Source: an uncultured Coriobacteriaceae bacterium (GTDB lineage: Bacteria; Actinomycetota; Coriobacteriia; Coriobacteriales; Atopobiaceae). Taken from it: a stretch of DNA of 64,000 nt. A program made the position numbers and the translations under genes. Shown here in pieces: positions 45,833 to 54,249 of the stretch. Every line of letters begins with the position of its first letter. The stretch's first letter is position 1. The stretch is taken from NCBI GenBank assembly GCA_902778135.1, contig CACYWP010000003.1, forward strand, positions 124,001 to 188,000. Reading direction: 5' to 3'. The notes under the pieces were generated by a model. The model was not told the DNA's origin. It saw nothing but the letters and a program-made list of their open reading frames with translations, and searched no databases.

Positions 45833-46043
45833 GGATAGCCCTTTCAACTGGGTCCGACCATGATACGGATAGCATGTCAGGTTTGCCGAAATATGTTGTT
45901 AACAATAGGTAATGCCACGCCAAGCATGCTTACTTGTTCGGTGGGTGACATTTGGATTGCGTACGCTCCTGTCACATTTGTCAAGCGCGTGCAAGGTGAT
46001 TGTCACTTGCCGATACCCATGAACGCATACCTCCCCTTCTGGC
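45833..46043 (-). promoter_or_regulatory. Upstream region of the Pit operon with palindrome and repeats
   Basis: The stretch is less GC-rich than its neighbours. It has a 10-bp palindrome TTGTTAACAA at 45896-45905 and repeated TGTCAC/ACATTTG words (45948-46008). These could bind a phosphate or other regulator. No full -35/-10 pair is convincing. Confidence 0.35.
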
Positions 46044-46868
46044 TCACAGCGTGTCGAGAGGCACCAGTCTCTGCTCGACGGCGTCGTGCGCGTCATGCGC
46101 GAGGACGATGGCGTGCGTGAACCCGCAGGCGATTGCGCGCTCGACGGCCACGTCGAAGCTCCCGTTCAGGCAGTCGGCTTGATGGGCATCGGAGTTGATG
46201 AGGATCTGGCCGCCAAAGTCGTGCAGTGCGCGCAGCAGGCTGCGGCGTGGGTACAGCTCCTCCTTGCGGCCGCGGTTGTGCGCCCCGCAGTTAATCTCGA
46301 ACGGGACGCCCTGACGCACCAGGTGCTCCATCGCCTCGAGCGCGGGACCCTGATAGCGGGGGTCCTCCTCGTCGAAGGCGTGCATCTGGTCGTTGAAGCG
46401 CGCGATGAGGTCGAAGTGGCCCACGAAGGTGCAGTGCGTGCGGTCGTACACGCTGGCCTCGAGCTCGAAGTAGCTGCGGCACATCGCATACCAGTCGCCA
46501 CCGAAGCACTCGTCACAGATGCGCTGGGAGACCTCGGCGCTGTAGTCGATGGCGCGGGAATGGCCCTCGACCTGGACGTCGAGGTAGTGCGTCGATCCGA
46601 TGACGTACTCGGCGCCGGGACAGCAGGAGGGGTCGTAGAGGGTATCCAGCTCGACGCCACAGAGGATGTCCAGCCGGCCGGCGTGACGCTCGCGCAGGCG
46701 TGCGACCTCCGTCTGGTAGGCGGGCCAGTCCATGTTTATCTCCTCGTCCATGTGGCCCGAGAAGCCCAGATGAAGAAAGCCCAGCTCCAACGCGCGGTCG
46801 ACCATCTCCTGCGCTGTGTTGTCCCCGTCACAGAAGACCGTGTGGGTATGGTAGTTCGCCCTCAGCAT
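46044..46868 (-). CDS. HisJ-type histidinol-phosphatase (PHP domain)
   Basis: 274 residues. PHP metal ligands: His in NYHTHTVFCDGD, His in LGFSGHMDEEI, Glu in CGVELDTL, His in IGSTHYLDV, His in TFVGHFDLI, and the final Asp-His pair in ILINSDAHQADCL. Length and motif order fit HisJ/HisK, which removes phosphate from histidinol phosphate. No other his gene is nearby, so another phosphoester is possible. Divergent from the glucosidase gene. Confidence 0.85.
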   Translation of the reverse strand: MLRANYHTHTVFCDGDNTAQEMVDRALELGFLHLGFSGHMDEEINMDWPAYQTEVARLRERHAGRLDILCGVELDTLYDPSCCPGAEYVIGSTHYLDVQVEGHSRAIDYSAEVSQRICDECFGGDWYAMCRSYFELEASVYDRTHCTFVGHFDLIARFNDQMHAFDEEDPRYQGPALEAMEHLVRQGVPFEINCGAHNRGRKEELYPRRSLLRALHDFGGQILINSDAHQADCLNGSFDVAVERAIACGFTHAIVLAHDAHDAVEQRLVPLDTL

Positions 46869-46931
46869 GTCCGCCCATCCTCCGCCGTCCGCCCAGCGAT
46901 TGTCGACCCCCATTATTGTCGAAGCGCGACG

Positions 46932-46961
46932 CGTATATCGGGCGGCTACACTGGGTTGTAA
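46932..46961 (-). promoter_or_regulatory. Candidate promoter of the hisJ-like gene
   Basis: Reverse strand TTACAA (46961-46956), an 18-base spacer and TATACG (46937-46932), about 65 bases before the start codon. Both hexamers are partial matches. Confidence 0.35.
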
Positions 46962-46986
46962 CGAACGGACACGCTAGGAGGTACCG

Positions 46987-48657
46987 ATGAGCGAGCAGTG
47001 GTGGCAGCGGGCAGTCGTCTACCAGATCTATCCCAAGAGCTTCCAGGACAGCAACGGCGACGGCCTGGGAGACATCCCGGGCATCACGTCGCGTCTCCCC
47101 TACCTGGCCAAACTGGGCATCGACGTCATCTGGCTCTCCCCCGTATACCAGAGCCCCATGGATGACAACGGCTACGACATCAGTGACTATCGTGCCATCT
47201 GGCCGGGCTTCGGCACGATGGATGACTTCGACCAGATGTTGGAGACCGCCCACGGCCTGGGCATCAAGATCGTGATGGACCTGGTGGTCAACCATTCCTC
47301 CGACGAGCACGAGTGGTTCCGCCAGAGCCGCAGCAGCCGCGACAACCCCTACCGCGACTACTACTACTGGCGCGACCCCGTGGACGGCCACGAGCCGTCC
47401 AACATGGGCGGCGTCTTCGGTGGCAGCATCTGGGAGTGGGACGAGCGGACCCAGCAATACTACCTGCATTGCTTCTCCAAGAAGCAGCCCGATCTCAACT
47501 GGGAGAACCCGCGCGTGGCCGACGAGGTCTTCGACATGATGGACTGGTGGCTGGCAAAGGGCGTGGACGGCTTCCGCATGGACGTCATCGGCATGATTGC
47601 CAAGGACCTGAGCTTCCCCTCGGGTGAGCCCGGCCCCACCGGCTATGCACCGCTCTACCCGCTCATCCAGGACGAGGGCGTGCATCCGCACCTCCAGGAC
47701 ATGCGCCGACGCGTGCTCTCCAAGTACGACACCATGACCGTCGGAGAGGTAAGCGGAGCCACCGTGGAGACTGCCAAGAAGTACGCCAACCTCGACGGCA
47801 GCGAGCTCTCGATGGTCTTCCAGTTCGAGCACGTGAGCCTGACCGGCAATCCCGACCGCGGCAAGTGGGTCACCGACAAGCCGCGCCTCGTCGATCTCAA
47901 GCAGGTCTTCGAGCGCTGGGAGACAGGTCTCGACGGCGTGGCGTGGAACAGCCTGTTCTGGGACAACCACGACCAGCCGCGCGCCGTCAGCCGCTGGGCC
48001 AACGACAGCCCCGAGTGGCGCGAGACCTCGGCAAAGATGCTCGCCACCTGCCTGCACCTGATGCAGGGCACGCCCTACGTCTACCAGGGCGAGGAGTTGG
48101 GCATGACCAACTATCCCTGGCAGGACATGAGCCTGGTCAACGACCTAGAGGCCCATGACGCCTACCGCATGCTGACGCAGGACTGTGGCTGCAGCCACGA
48201 GGAGGCCATGGCGTGCATGCGCGAGATCTGCCGCGACAACGCGCGCACGCCCATGCAGTGGGACGCGAGCGACCTGGCCGGGTTCACCACAGGCGATCCC
48301 TGGCTGCCGGTGAACCCCAACTGTGCCGAGATCAACGCTGCGGCGCAGGTGGACGACCCGAGCTCGGTGTTCGCCCACTACCAGGGGCTCATCAGGCTGC
48401 GCCATGAGAGCGACCTGGTGGTGCATGGCCACTTCCACCTGCTCGAGCCCTGGAGCGAGGAGCTCTTCGTGTACGAGCGCGAGTTGGGGCGCAAGCGGAT
48501 GCTCGTGGTCTGCAACTTCAGCGAGCACGAGGTTTCGTGGCAGATGCCACAGGAGTACGCCGGAGCGGCGCCGGTCGAGGAGGCGTGCAACTACGCGGAT
48601 GGGCCACAGCCTGGCATCGTCCGTCCCTACGAGGCCTTTGCACTCATGATTGGCTAG
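46987..48657 (+). CDS. GH13 alpha-glucosidase (oligo-1,6-glucosidase type)
   Basis: 556 residues with AGGAGG five bases before the ATG. (beta/alpha)8 alpha-amylase fold: VVYQIYPKSFQDSNGDGLGD, MDLVVNHSSDEH, nucleophile Asp199 in GFRMDVIG, acid/base Glu254 in MTVGEVSG, and Asp329 in DNHDQPR. The N-terminal pattern and Val after the nucleophile are those of oligo-1,6-glucosidase, dextran glucosidase and sucrose isomerase. It splits alpha-linked gluco-oligosaccharides in the cytosol. No sugar transporter is adjacent. A trehalose-6-phosphate hydrolase cannot be ruled out. Confidence 0.9.
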   Translation: MSEQWWQRAVVYQIYPKSFQDSNGDGLGDIPGITSRLPYLAKLGIDVIWLSPVYQSPMDDNGYDISDYRAIWPGFGTMDDFDQMLETAHGLGIKIVMDLVVNHSSDEHEWFRQSRSSRDNPYRDYYYWRDPVDGHEPSNMGGVFGGSIWEWDERTQQYYLHCFSKKQPDLNWENPRVADEVFDMMDWWLAKGVDGFRMDVIGMIAKDLSFPSGEPGPTGYAPLYPLIQDEGVHPHLQDMRRRVLSKYDTMTVGEVSGATVETAKKYANLDGSELSMVFQFEHVSLTGNPDRGKWVTDKPRLVDLKQVFERWETGLDGVAWNSLFWDNHDQPRAVSRWANDSPEWRETSAKMLATCLHLMQGTPYVYQGEELGMTNYPWQDMSLVNDLEAHDAYRMLTQDCGCSHEEAMACMREICRDNARTPMQWDASDLAGFTTGDPWLPVNPNCAEINAAAQVDDPSSVFAHYQGLIRLRHESDLVVHGHFHLLEPWSEELFVYERELGRKRMLVVCNFSEHEVSWQMPQEYAGAAPVEEACNYADGPQPGIVRPYEAFALMIG

Positions 48658-48754
48658 GTGCTGCGATGGGGCGGCTTCCCCCATGGGTGAAGTCGCCCCA
48701 GCCAAGCAGGTCAGGGTTTTAGGCAACCACCCTCCGCAGTCTCGCGCCAGACCA

Positions 48755-48788
48755 AGGCGGGCCAGTCCCATAGGAGACTGGCCCGCCT
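48755..48788. terminator. Bidirectional terminator between glucosidase and aminotransferase
   Basis: Perfect 13-bp stem AGGCGGGCCAGTC/GACTGGCCCGCCT with an eight-base loop. A second, weaker hairpin (TGGGGCG...CGCCCCA) lies at about 48665-48700. Confidence 0.85.
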
Positions 48789-48842
48789 CATGCATGCAAA
48801 TCGCATGGGGATGCGCCGACCAAGGCCGCTCCCCTTTGCCCC

Positions 48843-50384
48843 CTACTGGCGATAGTACTTGAGGAAGTCCTCCATCTGGTCGAGCGCCTCGCCGAGCACC
48901 GCGCGGCGCGGCAGGTAGACGATGCGGAAGTAACCCGGCTTCTGCCAGTTGAAGCCCTTTCCCGGCACGATCAGCACATGCTTGTCCATCAGCAGGTCAA
49001 GCTGGAACTGCTCGTCATCGGTGATGTTGAACTTGTCCGGGTCGAGGTGGGGGAAGATGTAGAACGCCGCCTTCGGCTTGACTACCGAGACGCCGTCCAT
49101 CGCGCAGAGGCGCTCGTAGACATAGTCGCGCTGCTTGCAGACGCGGCCGGTGGGCACCACGTAGTTCTTGACGCTCTGGTAGCCGCCCAGGGCCGTCTGC
49201 ACGATGGACTGCGCCGGGACGTTGGAGCACAGACGCATGTTGCTCATCATGTGGATGCCTTCGACAAGGCCCCTGCCCAAGCGCTTGTTGCCGCTGATGG
49301 AGATCCAGCCAATGCGCCAACCGGCGATCATGTGGCTCTTGGAGAGGCCGTTGAAGGTGATGCAGAACAGGTCCGGCGCGAGACTGGCGATGCTCACGTG
49401 CTCCTCGCCATCCATCACCAGGCGATCGTAGATCTCGTCGGAGAGGATGATGAGCTGGTGCTGGCGGGCGATCTCGACGATCTCCTCGAGCACCTCGCGT
49501 GGGTAGAGGGCACCGGTGGGGTTGTTGGGGTTGATGATGACGATGGCCTTGGTGTTGCTTGTGACCTTGGAACGCATGTCGTCGAGGTCGGGCAGCCAGT
49601 CGGCCTGCTCGTCACAGAGGTAGTGCACGGCCGTTCCGCCGGCCAGCGTCACGCAGGCGGTCCAGAGCGGGTAGTCGGGGCTGGGGACCAGCACCTCGTC
49701 ACCCGTCTCGATCATGGCCTGCATCACCAGGTTGATGAGGTCAGACACGCCGTTGCCGGTGTAGATGTCGTTCATCGTGACATTGGGGATGCCCTTGAGC
49801 TGGTCGTACTGCATGATGGCCTTGCGCGCGGCGAAGAGGCCGCGGCTGTCGGAGTAGCCCTCGGTGTCGCGCAGCTGGCTGGCCATGTCCTGCACCACCT
49901 CGTCGGGCGTGCGGAACCCGAACGGCGCAGGATTGCCGATGTTGAGCTTGAGGATGTTGATGCCATCCTCCTCCATGCGCATAGCCTCGTCGAGCGCGGG
50001 GCCTCGGACGTCGTAGGACACGTGATCGAGCTTGCTGGACTTGTCGAACTTGCGCAGGGCCATGGGTTGTACCTCCTTGGGTGAGGGAATAGCCGCGGTT
50101 GCTTTCGATGCGGTGGGATTGGAAGCGCGAGGGTTGGGAGCTGGCGGTCGCACGCTCGGGACGGCATCGTCGCCCGCCAGCCACGACTCGCTCACGTCAA
50201 GGGCCTGGGCAAGAAAGGCAAGCACACCCGCGCGAGGTGTCGTCTTGCCTGACAGGTACTGGCTCAGCTGGCTCTTGCCCAACTTCTGCCCCCCAGAGGC
50301 AGCAAGGCGGAGAAGGTCGACCTGCTTCAGGCCCTTCTCCCCCATCGCCTCCCGAAGACGCTCTGCAAAGGTTGCGCGTGCCAT
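48843..50384 (-). CDS. XRE helix-turn-helix fused to AlaA-type aminotransferase
   Basis: 513 residues from ATG with GGAG four bases upstream. Residues 1-70 are an XRE HTH (GLKQVDLLRLAASGGQKLGK, then SQLSQYLSGKTTPRAG). Residues 71-107 are a Pro/Ala/Ser linker. From Met108 the protein is a full-length AlaA-like class I aminotransferase (KSSKLDHVSYDVRGPALDEA, NIGNPAPFGF; PLP Lys in NGLSKSHMIAGWR) making alanine from pyruvate and glutamate. AAGGAGGT lies seven bases before Met108, so a 406-residue enzyme alone could also be made. The promoter has four AATTGAAC boxes, which suggests autoregulation. The order is HTH-enzyme, as in MocR proteins but with a different HTH. Confidence 0.9.
   Translation of the reverse strand: MARATFAERLREAMGEKGLKQVDLLRLAASGGQKLGKSQLSQYLSGKTTPRAGVLAFLAQALDVSESWLAGDDAVPSVRPPAPNPRASNPTASKATAAIPSPKEVQPMALRKFDKSSKLDHVSYDVRGPALDEAMRMEEDGINILKLNIGNPAPFGFRTPDEVVQDMASQLRDTEGYSDSRGLFAARKAIMQYDQLKGIPNVTMNDIYTGNGVSDLINLVMQAMIETGDEVLVPSPDYPLWTACVTLAGGTAVHYLCDEQADWLPDLDDMRSKVTSNTKAIVIINPNNPTGALYPREVLEEIVEIARQHQLIILSDEIYDRLVMDGEEHVSIASLAPDLFCITFNGLSKSHMIAGWRIGWISISGNKRLGRGLVEGIHMMSNMRLCSNVPAQSIVQTALGGYQSVKNYVVPTGRVCKQRDYVYERLCAMDGVSVVKPKAAFYIFPHLDPDKFNITDDEQFQLDLLMDKHVLIVPGKGFNWQKPGYFRIVYLPRRAVLGEALDQMEDFLKYYRQ
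50061..50078 (-). promoter_or_regulatory. Internal ribosome-binding site and start within the fusion gene
   Basis: On the reverse strand AAGGAGGT (50078-50071), seven bases, then ATG (50063). It is in frame with the upstream HTH, and the product would match ordinary AlaA in length. This is the strongest Shine-Dalgarno seen in this gene, far better than at the HTH start. Confidence 0.7.
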
Positions 50385-50394
50385 AGTGCTCCAT

Positions 50395-50489
50395 AGTTCA
50401 ATTTTGGAAGAGTTCAATTTGCATCGTCTCGTTCAATTTGAACCGAGGATAGCACAAGGTGTCCATGCCCACTGCGAGAAGTTCAATTT
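50395..50489 (-). promoter_or_regulatory. Promoter with four AATTGAAC boxes (candidate autoregulatory operator)
   Basis: GTTCAATTT occurs at 50396, 50412, 50431 and 50481 (plus strand), all in one direction; the third extends to a palindrome GTTCAATTTGAAC (50431-50443). On the reverse strand an extended -10, TGCTATCCT, spans 50454-50446, so the palindrome sits near the expected transcription start. A regulator bound here would block the gene. The XRE domain encoded just downstream is the natural candidate. Confidence 0.65.
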
Positions 50490-50569
50490 TGTCTTGGACG
50501 GACCCATACGGGAGGCTTCGTGGTATCCGGACGTTCATTTTCGATGCAGCGGATGTGCGCAGGGCATGG

Positions 50570-50602
50570 GAGGGCGGTGGTGCCGATGCAACCACCGCCC
50601 TC
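50570..50602 (-). terminator. Terminator after the ABC exporter pair
   Basis: Perfect 12-bp stem GAGGGCGGTGGT/ACCACCGCCCTC with a nine-base loop, 21 bases after the second ABC gene. There is no T-run. Confidence 0.65.
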
Positions 50603-50622
50603 TCCTACGACACCCAAATGCC

Positions 50623-52338
50623 CTAGCTGAGACGACCCGTGTCCATGGAGCAGACCCTGTCGGCAATGGCCATCGTCGAAGCCCGATGGCTGACCAGGAC
50701 GACGGCGCGGCTTCCGCGCTCGCGTTCGATGCTGCGCAGGATCTGGCCTTCGTTCAAGGCATCCACGTTGCTGGTCGGCTCGTCGAGCAGGAGCAGCGGC
50801 GCATCGTGCAGGAAGGCCCGTGCGAGCCCCAGACGCTGGCGTTCGCCGCCCGAAAGCGTGTCACCCAGCTCTCCGACCATGGTGTCATAGCCTTGCGGCA
50901 GGCTGGTCACGAAGTCATGGGCCGATGCGGCGCGGCACGCCGCCTCGATCTGCTCGTCGGTGGCGTCGGGACGCGCGATGCGCAGGTTCTCGCGAATGGA
51001 GTCGTGGAACAGGTGGGTGTCCTGCTCGACCAGCGCCTCCAGGCTGCGGAGGTTGGATGTGGGAAGCTGGCGAACGTCGGTGTCGGAGATGCGCACCTCA
51101 CCTCCGTCAACGTCCCAGAATCGCATCATCAGACGGCAGAGCGTGCTCTTTCCCGAGCCGCTACGACCGCAGATGCCCACGACCTCGCCCGGTGCCATCG
51201 AGACGCTCGCATGGTCCACGACGAGCTGGCCGGGGGCTCCGGGATAGGAGAAGGTCACATCGTCGGCAGTGATTCCCTCGAAGGCGACCTCGGTACCGTC
51301 CTCGGTCTCCCGCACCTGGGGCTCCTCGTCCAGGATGTCCAGCACACGGTCACCGGCGGCAAGGGTGCCCTGCAGGGTCGTGCCCAGGTTGGCCAGGGCA
51401 AGCACCGGCCCAAACGAGCTGAAAAGCGTGACCACCGCAACGATGGCGGCGGCGGGCTCCACCGACCCCGCAGCGACCAGTCTCATCGCCACCACCAACT
51501 GGACCAGCGAGAAGCCGATGACCGAGGCCGTCGCCCATGCCGCGCTCTCGCCCGCGATGCGCCGGACCTCCCATTGGGTGCCCGCCAGGCGGCGCGACTC
51601 GGAGTCCATCGCCGCCAGCCTGGACGTACCGGCGTCGTACTGCAGCAGCTCGCGCAGGCCGCGCAGGCTCTGCAGGACGGTCCCGGAGAGGTGCGCCGCA
51701 CCGTCGCGCATGCGCCTGCCCGCATCACCCGAGGTGCGCGAGGCCACGAGCGGCAACACCACGCCAACCGCAAGGTAGGCCATGCAGGCGACCAGCGCGA
51801 AGGCCGGATGGCGCAGGCCCATGAACGCGGCCATGCCCGCGCAGGTGATGACGGCGATCAGGATGGGGGATATGGTGTGCGCGTAGAAGACCTCCAGCAG
51901 CTCGACGTCGGCCGTGACAGTCGACACCAGCGCCCCACGGTCGGCCCCGGCGAGCTTGGCCGGGGCCAGGCGCCGCAGGGCGCCAAAGACCAAGTCGCGC
52001 ACGTGCGCGAGCAGCTTGAAGGCGATGAAGTGGTTGCGGTTCTGCTCGATGTAGTGCAGGACGCCACGGGCCACCGCCAGGGCCAGCAGCACAAGGGGAG
52101 CCCAGGCCGTGGGGACCGGCACGCTTCCCACTTCGGCGATGCCCAGGGCCTCCGCGACGCCCAGCACGGGTATGGCCGTGGCGCAGACGAATCCCACCAC
52201 GCCACAGGCGACCGAGATGGCCATCTGCCCTGCCAGCGGCCGCGTCAGACCCACCAGGCGCAGCATGACCTGCATGCCGGAGCGATGCATGGTCGAGGCG
52301 CGTCCCTCGCGACGCGTTCCCCCGCTATTCCTCGGCAT
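50623..52338 (-). CDS. ABC exporter, CydC-like half-transporter
   Basis: 571 residues. The start ATG is inside the end of the preceding gene (14-base overlap) with GGGAGG six bases upstream. Six membrane helices, then an ATPase with Walker A GRSGSGKST, signature LSGGERQRLGLARA and Walker B LLLLDEPTSNVD. It pairs with the upstream gene as a heterodimer. The CydDC family exports cysteine/glutathione or binds heme and supports cytochrome bd assembly. No cydAB is in the window, so the name is by likeness only. Confidence 0.82.
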   Translation of the reverse strand: MPRNSGGTRREGRASTMHRSGMQVMLRLVGLTRPLAGQMAISVACGVVGFVCATAIPVLGVAEALGIAEVGSVPVPTAWAPLVLLALAVARGVLHYIEQNRNHFIAFKLLAHVRDLVFGALRRLAPAKLAGADRGALVSTVTADVELLEVFYAHTISPILIAVITCAGMAAFMGLRHPAFALVACMAYLAVGVVLPLVASRTSGDAGRRMRDGAAHLSGTVLQSLRGLRELLQYDAGTSRLAAMDSESRRLAGTQWEVRRIAGESAAWATASVIGFSLVQLVVAMRLVAAGSVEPAAAIVAVVTLFSSFGPVLALANLGTTLQGTLAAGDRVLDILDEEPQVRETEDGTEVAFEGITADDVTFSYPGAPGQLVVDHASVSMAPGEVVGICGRSGSGKSTLCRLMMRFWDVDGGEVRISDTDVRQLPTSNLRSLEALVEQDTHLFHDSIRENLRIARPDATDEQIEAACRAASAHDFVTSLPQGYDTMVGELGDTLSGGERQRLGLARAFLHDAPLLLLDEPTSNVDALNEGQILRSIERERGSRAVVLVSHRASTMAIADRVCSMDTGRLS

Positions 52339-54064
52339 CTTCTGCCTCCCTCCGTCCGTAGCGTTCCAGCTCCTGCTGGGTCTCCCAGAGCGTGCGATAG
52401 GTCGGACAGGATTCCAGCAGCTCGTCGTGGGTGCCCTCCCCCACCACACGCCCTGCCTCCAGGACGCAGATGCGCGAGGCGCCGCAGACGCTGGCCAGGC
52501 GATGCGAGATGACCAGCACCGAGCGCCAGGCGGCCAGGGCCTCGACGGCGGCCATCAACGCCTCCTCGCTCTCGATGTCGATGTTGCTCGTCGCCTCGTC
52601 GAAGACATAGACCGAGCTGTCGTGCATGAGCGCACGGGCCAGGGCCAGGCGCTGGCGCTGTCCGCCGGAGAGATTGGACGCCTCCTGCTCCAAGACGGTG
52701 TCCAGGCCCTGCTGGGAGTGCAGGAACGCAGCGAGGTTGGCTGCCTCGAGCGCCTGCCACATCTCGTCCTCGGAAGCTCCGGGGCGCGCCATCAGCAGGT
52801 TGTCACGTACGGTGCCACCGAAGAGGTAGCTGTCCAGACCCACCGTGGTGACCAGCTCGGACAGGCAGGAGCGTCGCAGGTCGCGTACCTCGCTCCCACC
52901 GATGCGCACGCTGCCCTCGTAGTCGGGCAGGATGCCGGCGACCAACGAGGCCAGCGTCGACTTTCCGCTGCCAGACTCCCCGACGACGGCCACCATGCCG
53001 GTGGCAGGCAGCTCGAGCGAGACGTCGTCGAGCACGCGCGTGCCCTCCGAGAACGAGTAGGACGCATGGGAGAGGCAGACGGTGTCCGCAGGCGTTGCCT
53101 CGGCGGTGCCCTGAGGCGGCTCGGGCAGGGCGAGCAGGGAGAAGATCTTCTCGCTGGCTGCCATCCCGTTCATGGCCACGTGGAAGTAGGACCCCAGCTG
53201 GCGCATGGGAATGAAGAAGTCTGCGGAGAGCAGGACGATGAGCAGGCAGCCCATCTGGTCGACCGAACCAGTCGCAAGCGCGTGCAGGCCCACGGCTATG
53301 CCCGCGGCAGCACCGCCCAGGGCGACCACGTCCATCACGATGATGGAGTTGAGCTGCATGGACAGGACCCTCATCGTCACCTGGCGGAAGTGCTCGGCCT
53401 CCTCGTTCATGCGCTCGTGACGCGCCTCGTCGGCCTGGTAGATCTTGAGCGTCGTCAGGCCTTGGAGGTTCTCGAGGAAGTTGTCGGCGAGGTTGGCGTA
53501 CTCGTCCCAGTACGCACCCAGGATGCGCTTGGCGATCTTCTGCACGATGACGATGACCACGGGAATCAGCGGCACGCACACCAGCAGCGTCAGCGCCGAG
53601 GGGAGCGACACCGGCGCCAGGACCACGAAGAGCGTGAGGGGCGCCAGCACGGAGTAGAAGAGCTGGGGAAGGTACTGGGCGAAGTAGGTCTCCAGCTGCT
53701 CGCAGCCCTCGACGGCCAGCTGCACGACCTCGGCCGTCGAAACCTGGGCGTCATAGGAGGGACCCAACACCAGCAGCTTCTCGACGATCTTGCGACGCAG
53801 CACGCGCTTGACGTCGCGGGCCGCTGCGAAGCTCTCGGCCGTCGCCTGGCGCGTCGAGATGGTGCGCAGGACCATGGCCGCCACCAGGAGCAGGCAGGCC
53901 ACCACGACGGGTGGACGGGTCCACGAGGCAAGGGCGGAGAGCATCCGGCACAGGGCATAGACCATGCAGATGTTGCCGACGAGGCCCACCAGCTGCCAGA
54001 CGACCGTGGCAATGACGTGTCGCATGGCCTGGGGCACCAAGCCCAGCAGGCGTTTGTCCATCAT
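52325..54064 (-). CDS. ABC exporter, CydD-like half-transporter
   Basis: 579 residues from the first of two ATGs (MMDKRLLGLVPQAMRHV); the ribosome site is weak. The start is close to CydD proteins. Six membrane helices; ATPase with Walker A GESGSGKST, signature NLSGGQRQRLALARA and VYVFDEATSNIDIES. It is the first gene of the pair and overlaps the second. Substrate is unknown; see the partner. The linker after the switch His (SHRLASVCGASRI) is normal. Confidence 0.82.
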   Translation of the reverse strand: MMDKRLLGLVPQAMRHVIATVVWQLVGLVGNICMVYALCRMLSALASWTRPPVVVACLLLVAAMVLRTISTRQATAESFAAARDVKRVLRRKIVEKLLVLGPSYDAQVSTAEVVQLAVEGCEQLETYFAQYLPQLFYSVLAPLTLFVVLAPVSLPSALTLLVCVPLIPVVIVIVQKIAKRILGAYWDEYANLADNFLENLQGLTTLKIYQADEARHERMNEEAEHFRQVTMRVLSMQLNSIIVMDVVALGGAAAGIAVGLHALATGSVDQMGCLLIVLLSADFFIPMRQLGSYFHVAMNGMAASEKIFSLLALPEPPQGTAEATPADTVCLSHASYSFSEGTRVLDDVSLELPATGMVAVVGESGSGKSTLASLVAGILPDYEGSVRIGGSEVRDLRRSCLSELVTTVGLDSYLFGGTVRDNLLMARPGASEDEMWQALEAANLAAFLHSQQGLDTVLEQEASNLSGGQRQRLALARALMHDSSVYVFDEATSNIDIESEEALMAAVEALAAWRSVLVISHRLASVCGASRICVLEAGRVVGEGTHDELLESCPTYRTLWETQQELERYGRREAEDAEE

Positions 54065-54179
54065 AGGCGGCTCGCTTCCAGAGACGTGCAACCGACAACT
54101 CGAAATTGTTCGATATAGGTTACTCATGATAGGCGTTCGTCGCGACACAATTGCCCGTCGCAACGTCGATAGCAAAGGA

Positions 54180-54213
54180 CGGCCCCACGAGACCACATGG
54201 TCCCATGGGGCCG
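54180..54213 (-). terminator. Terminator after the SPFH gene
   Basis: Stem CGGCCCCA/TGGGGCCG with an inner GACCA/TGGTC; on the reverse strand it is followed by TCCTTTGC. The remaining bases up to 54064 should hold the promoter of the CydD-like gene. Confidence 0.65.
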
Positions 54214-54249
54214 CCCCGTCATGCAGAGGTCAGGCGCTCCCGACGCGGC

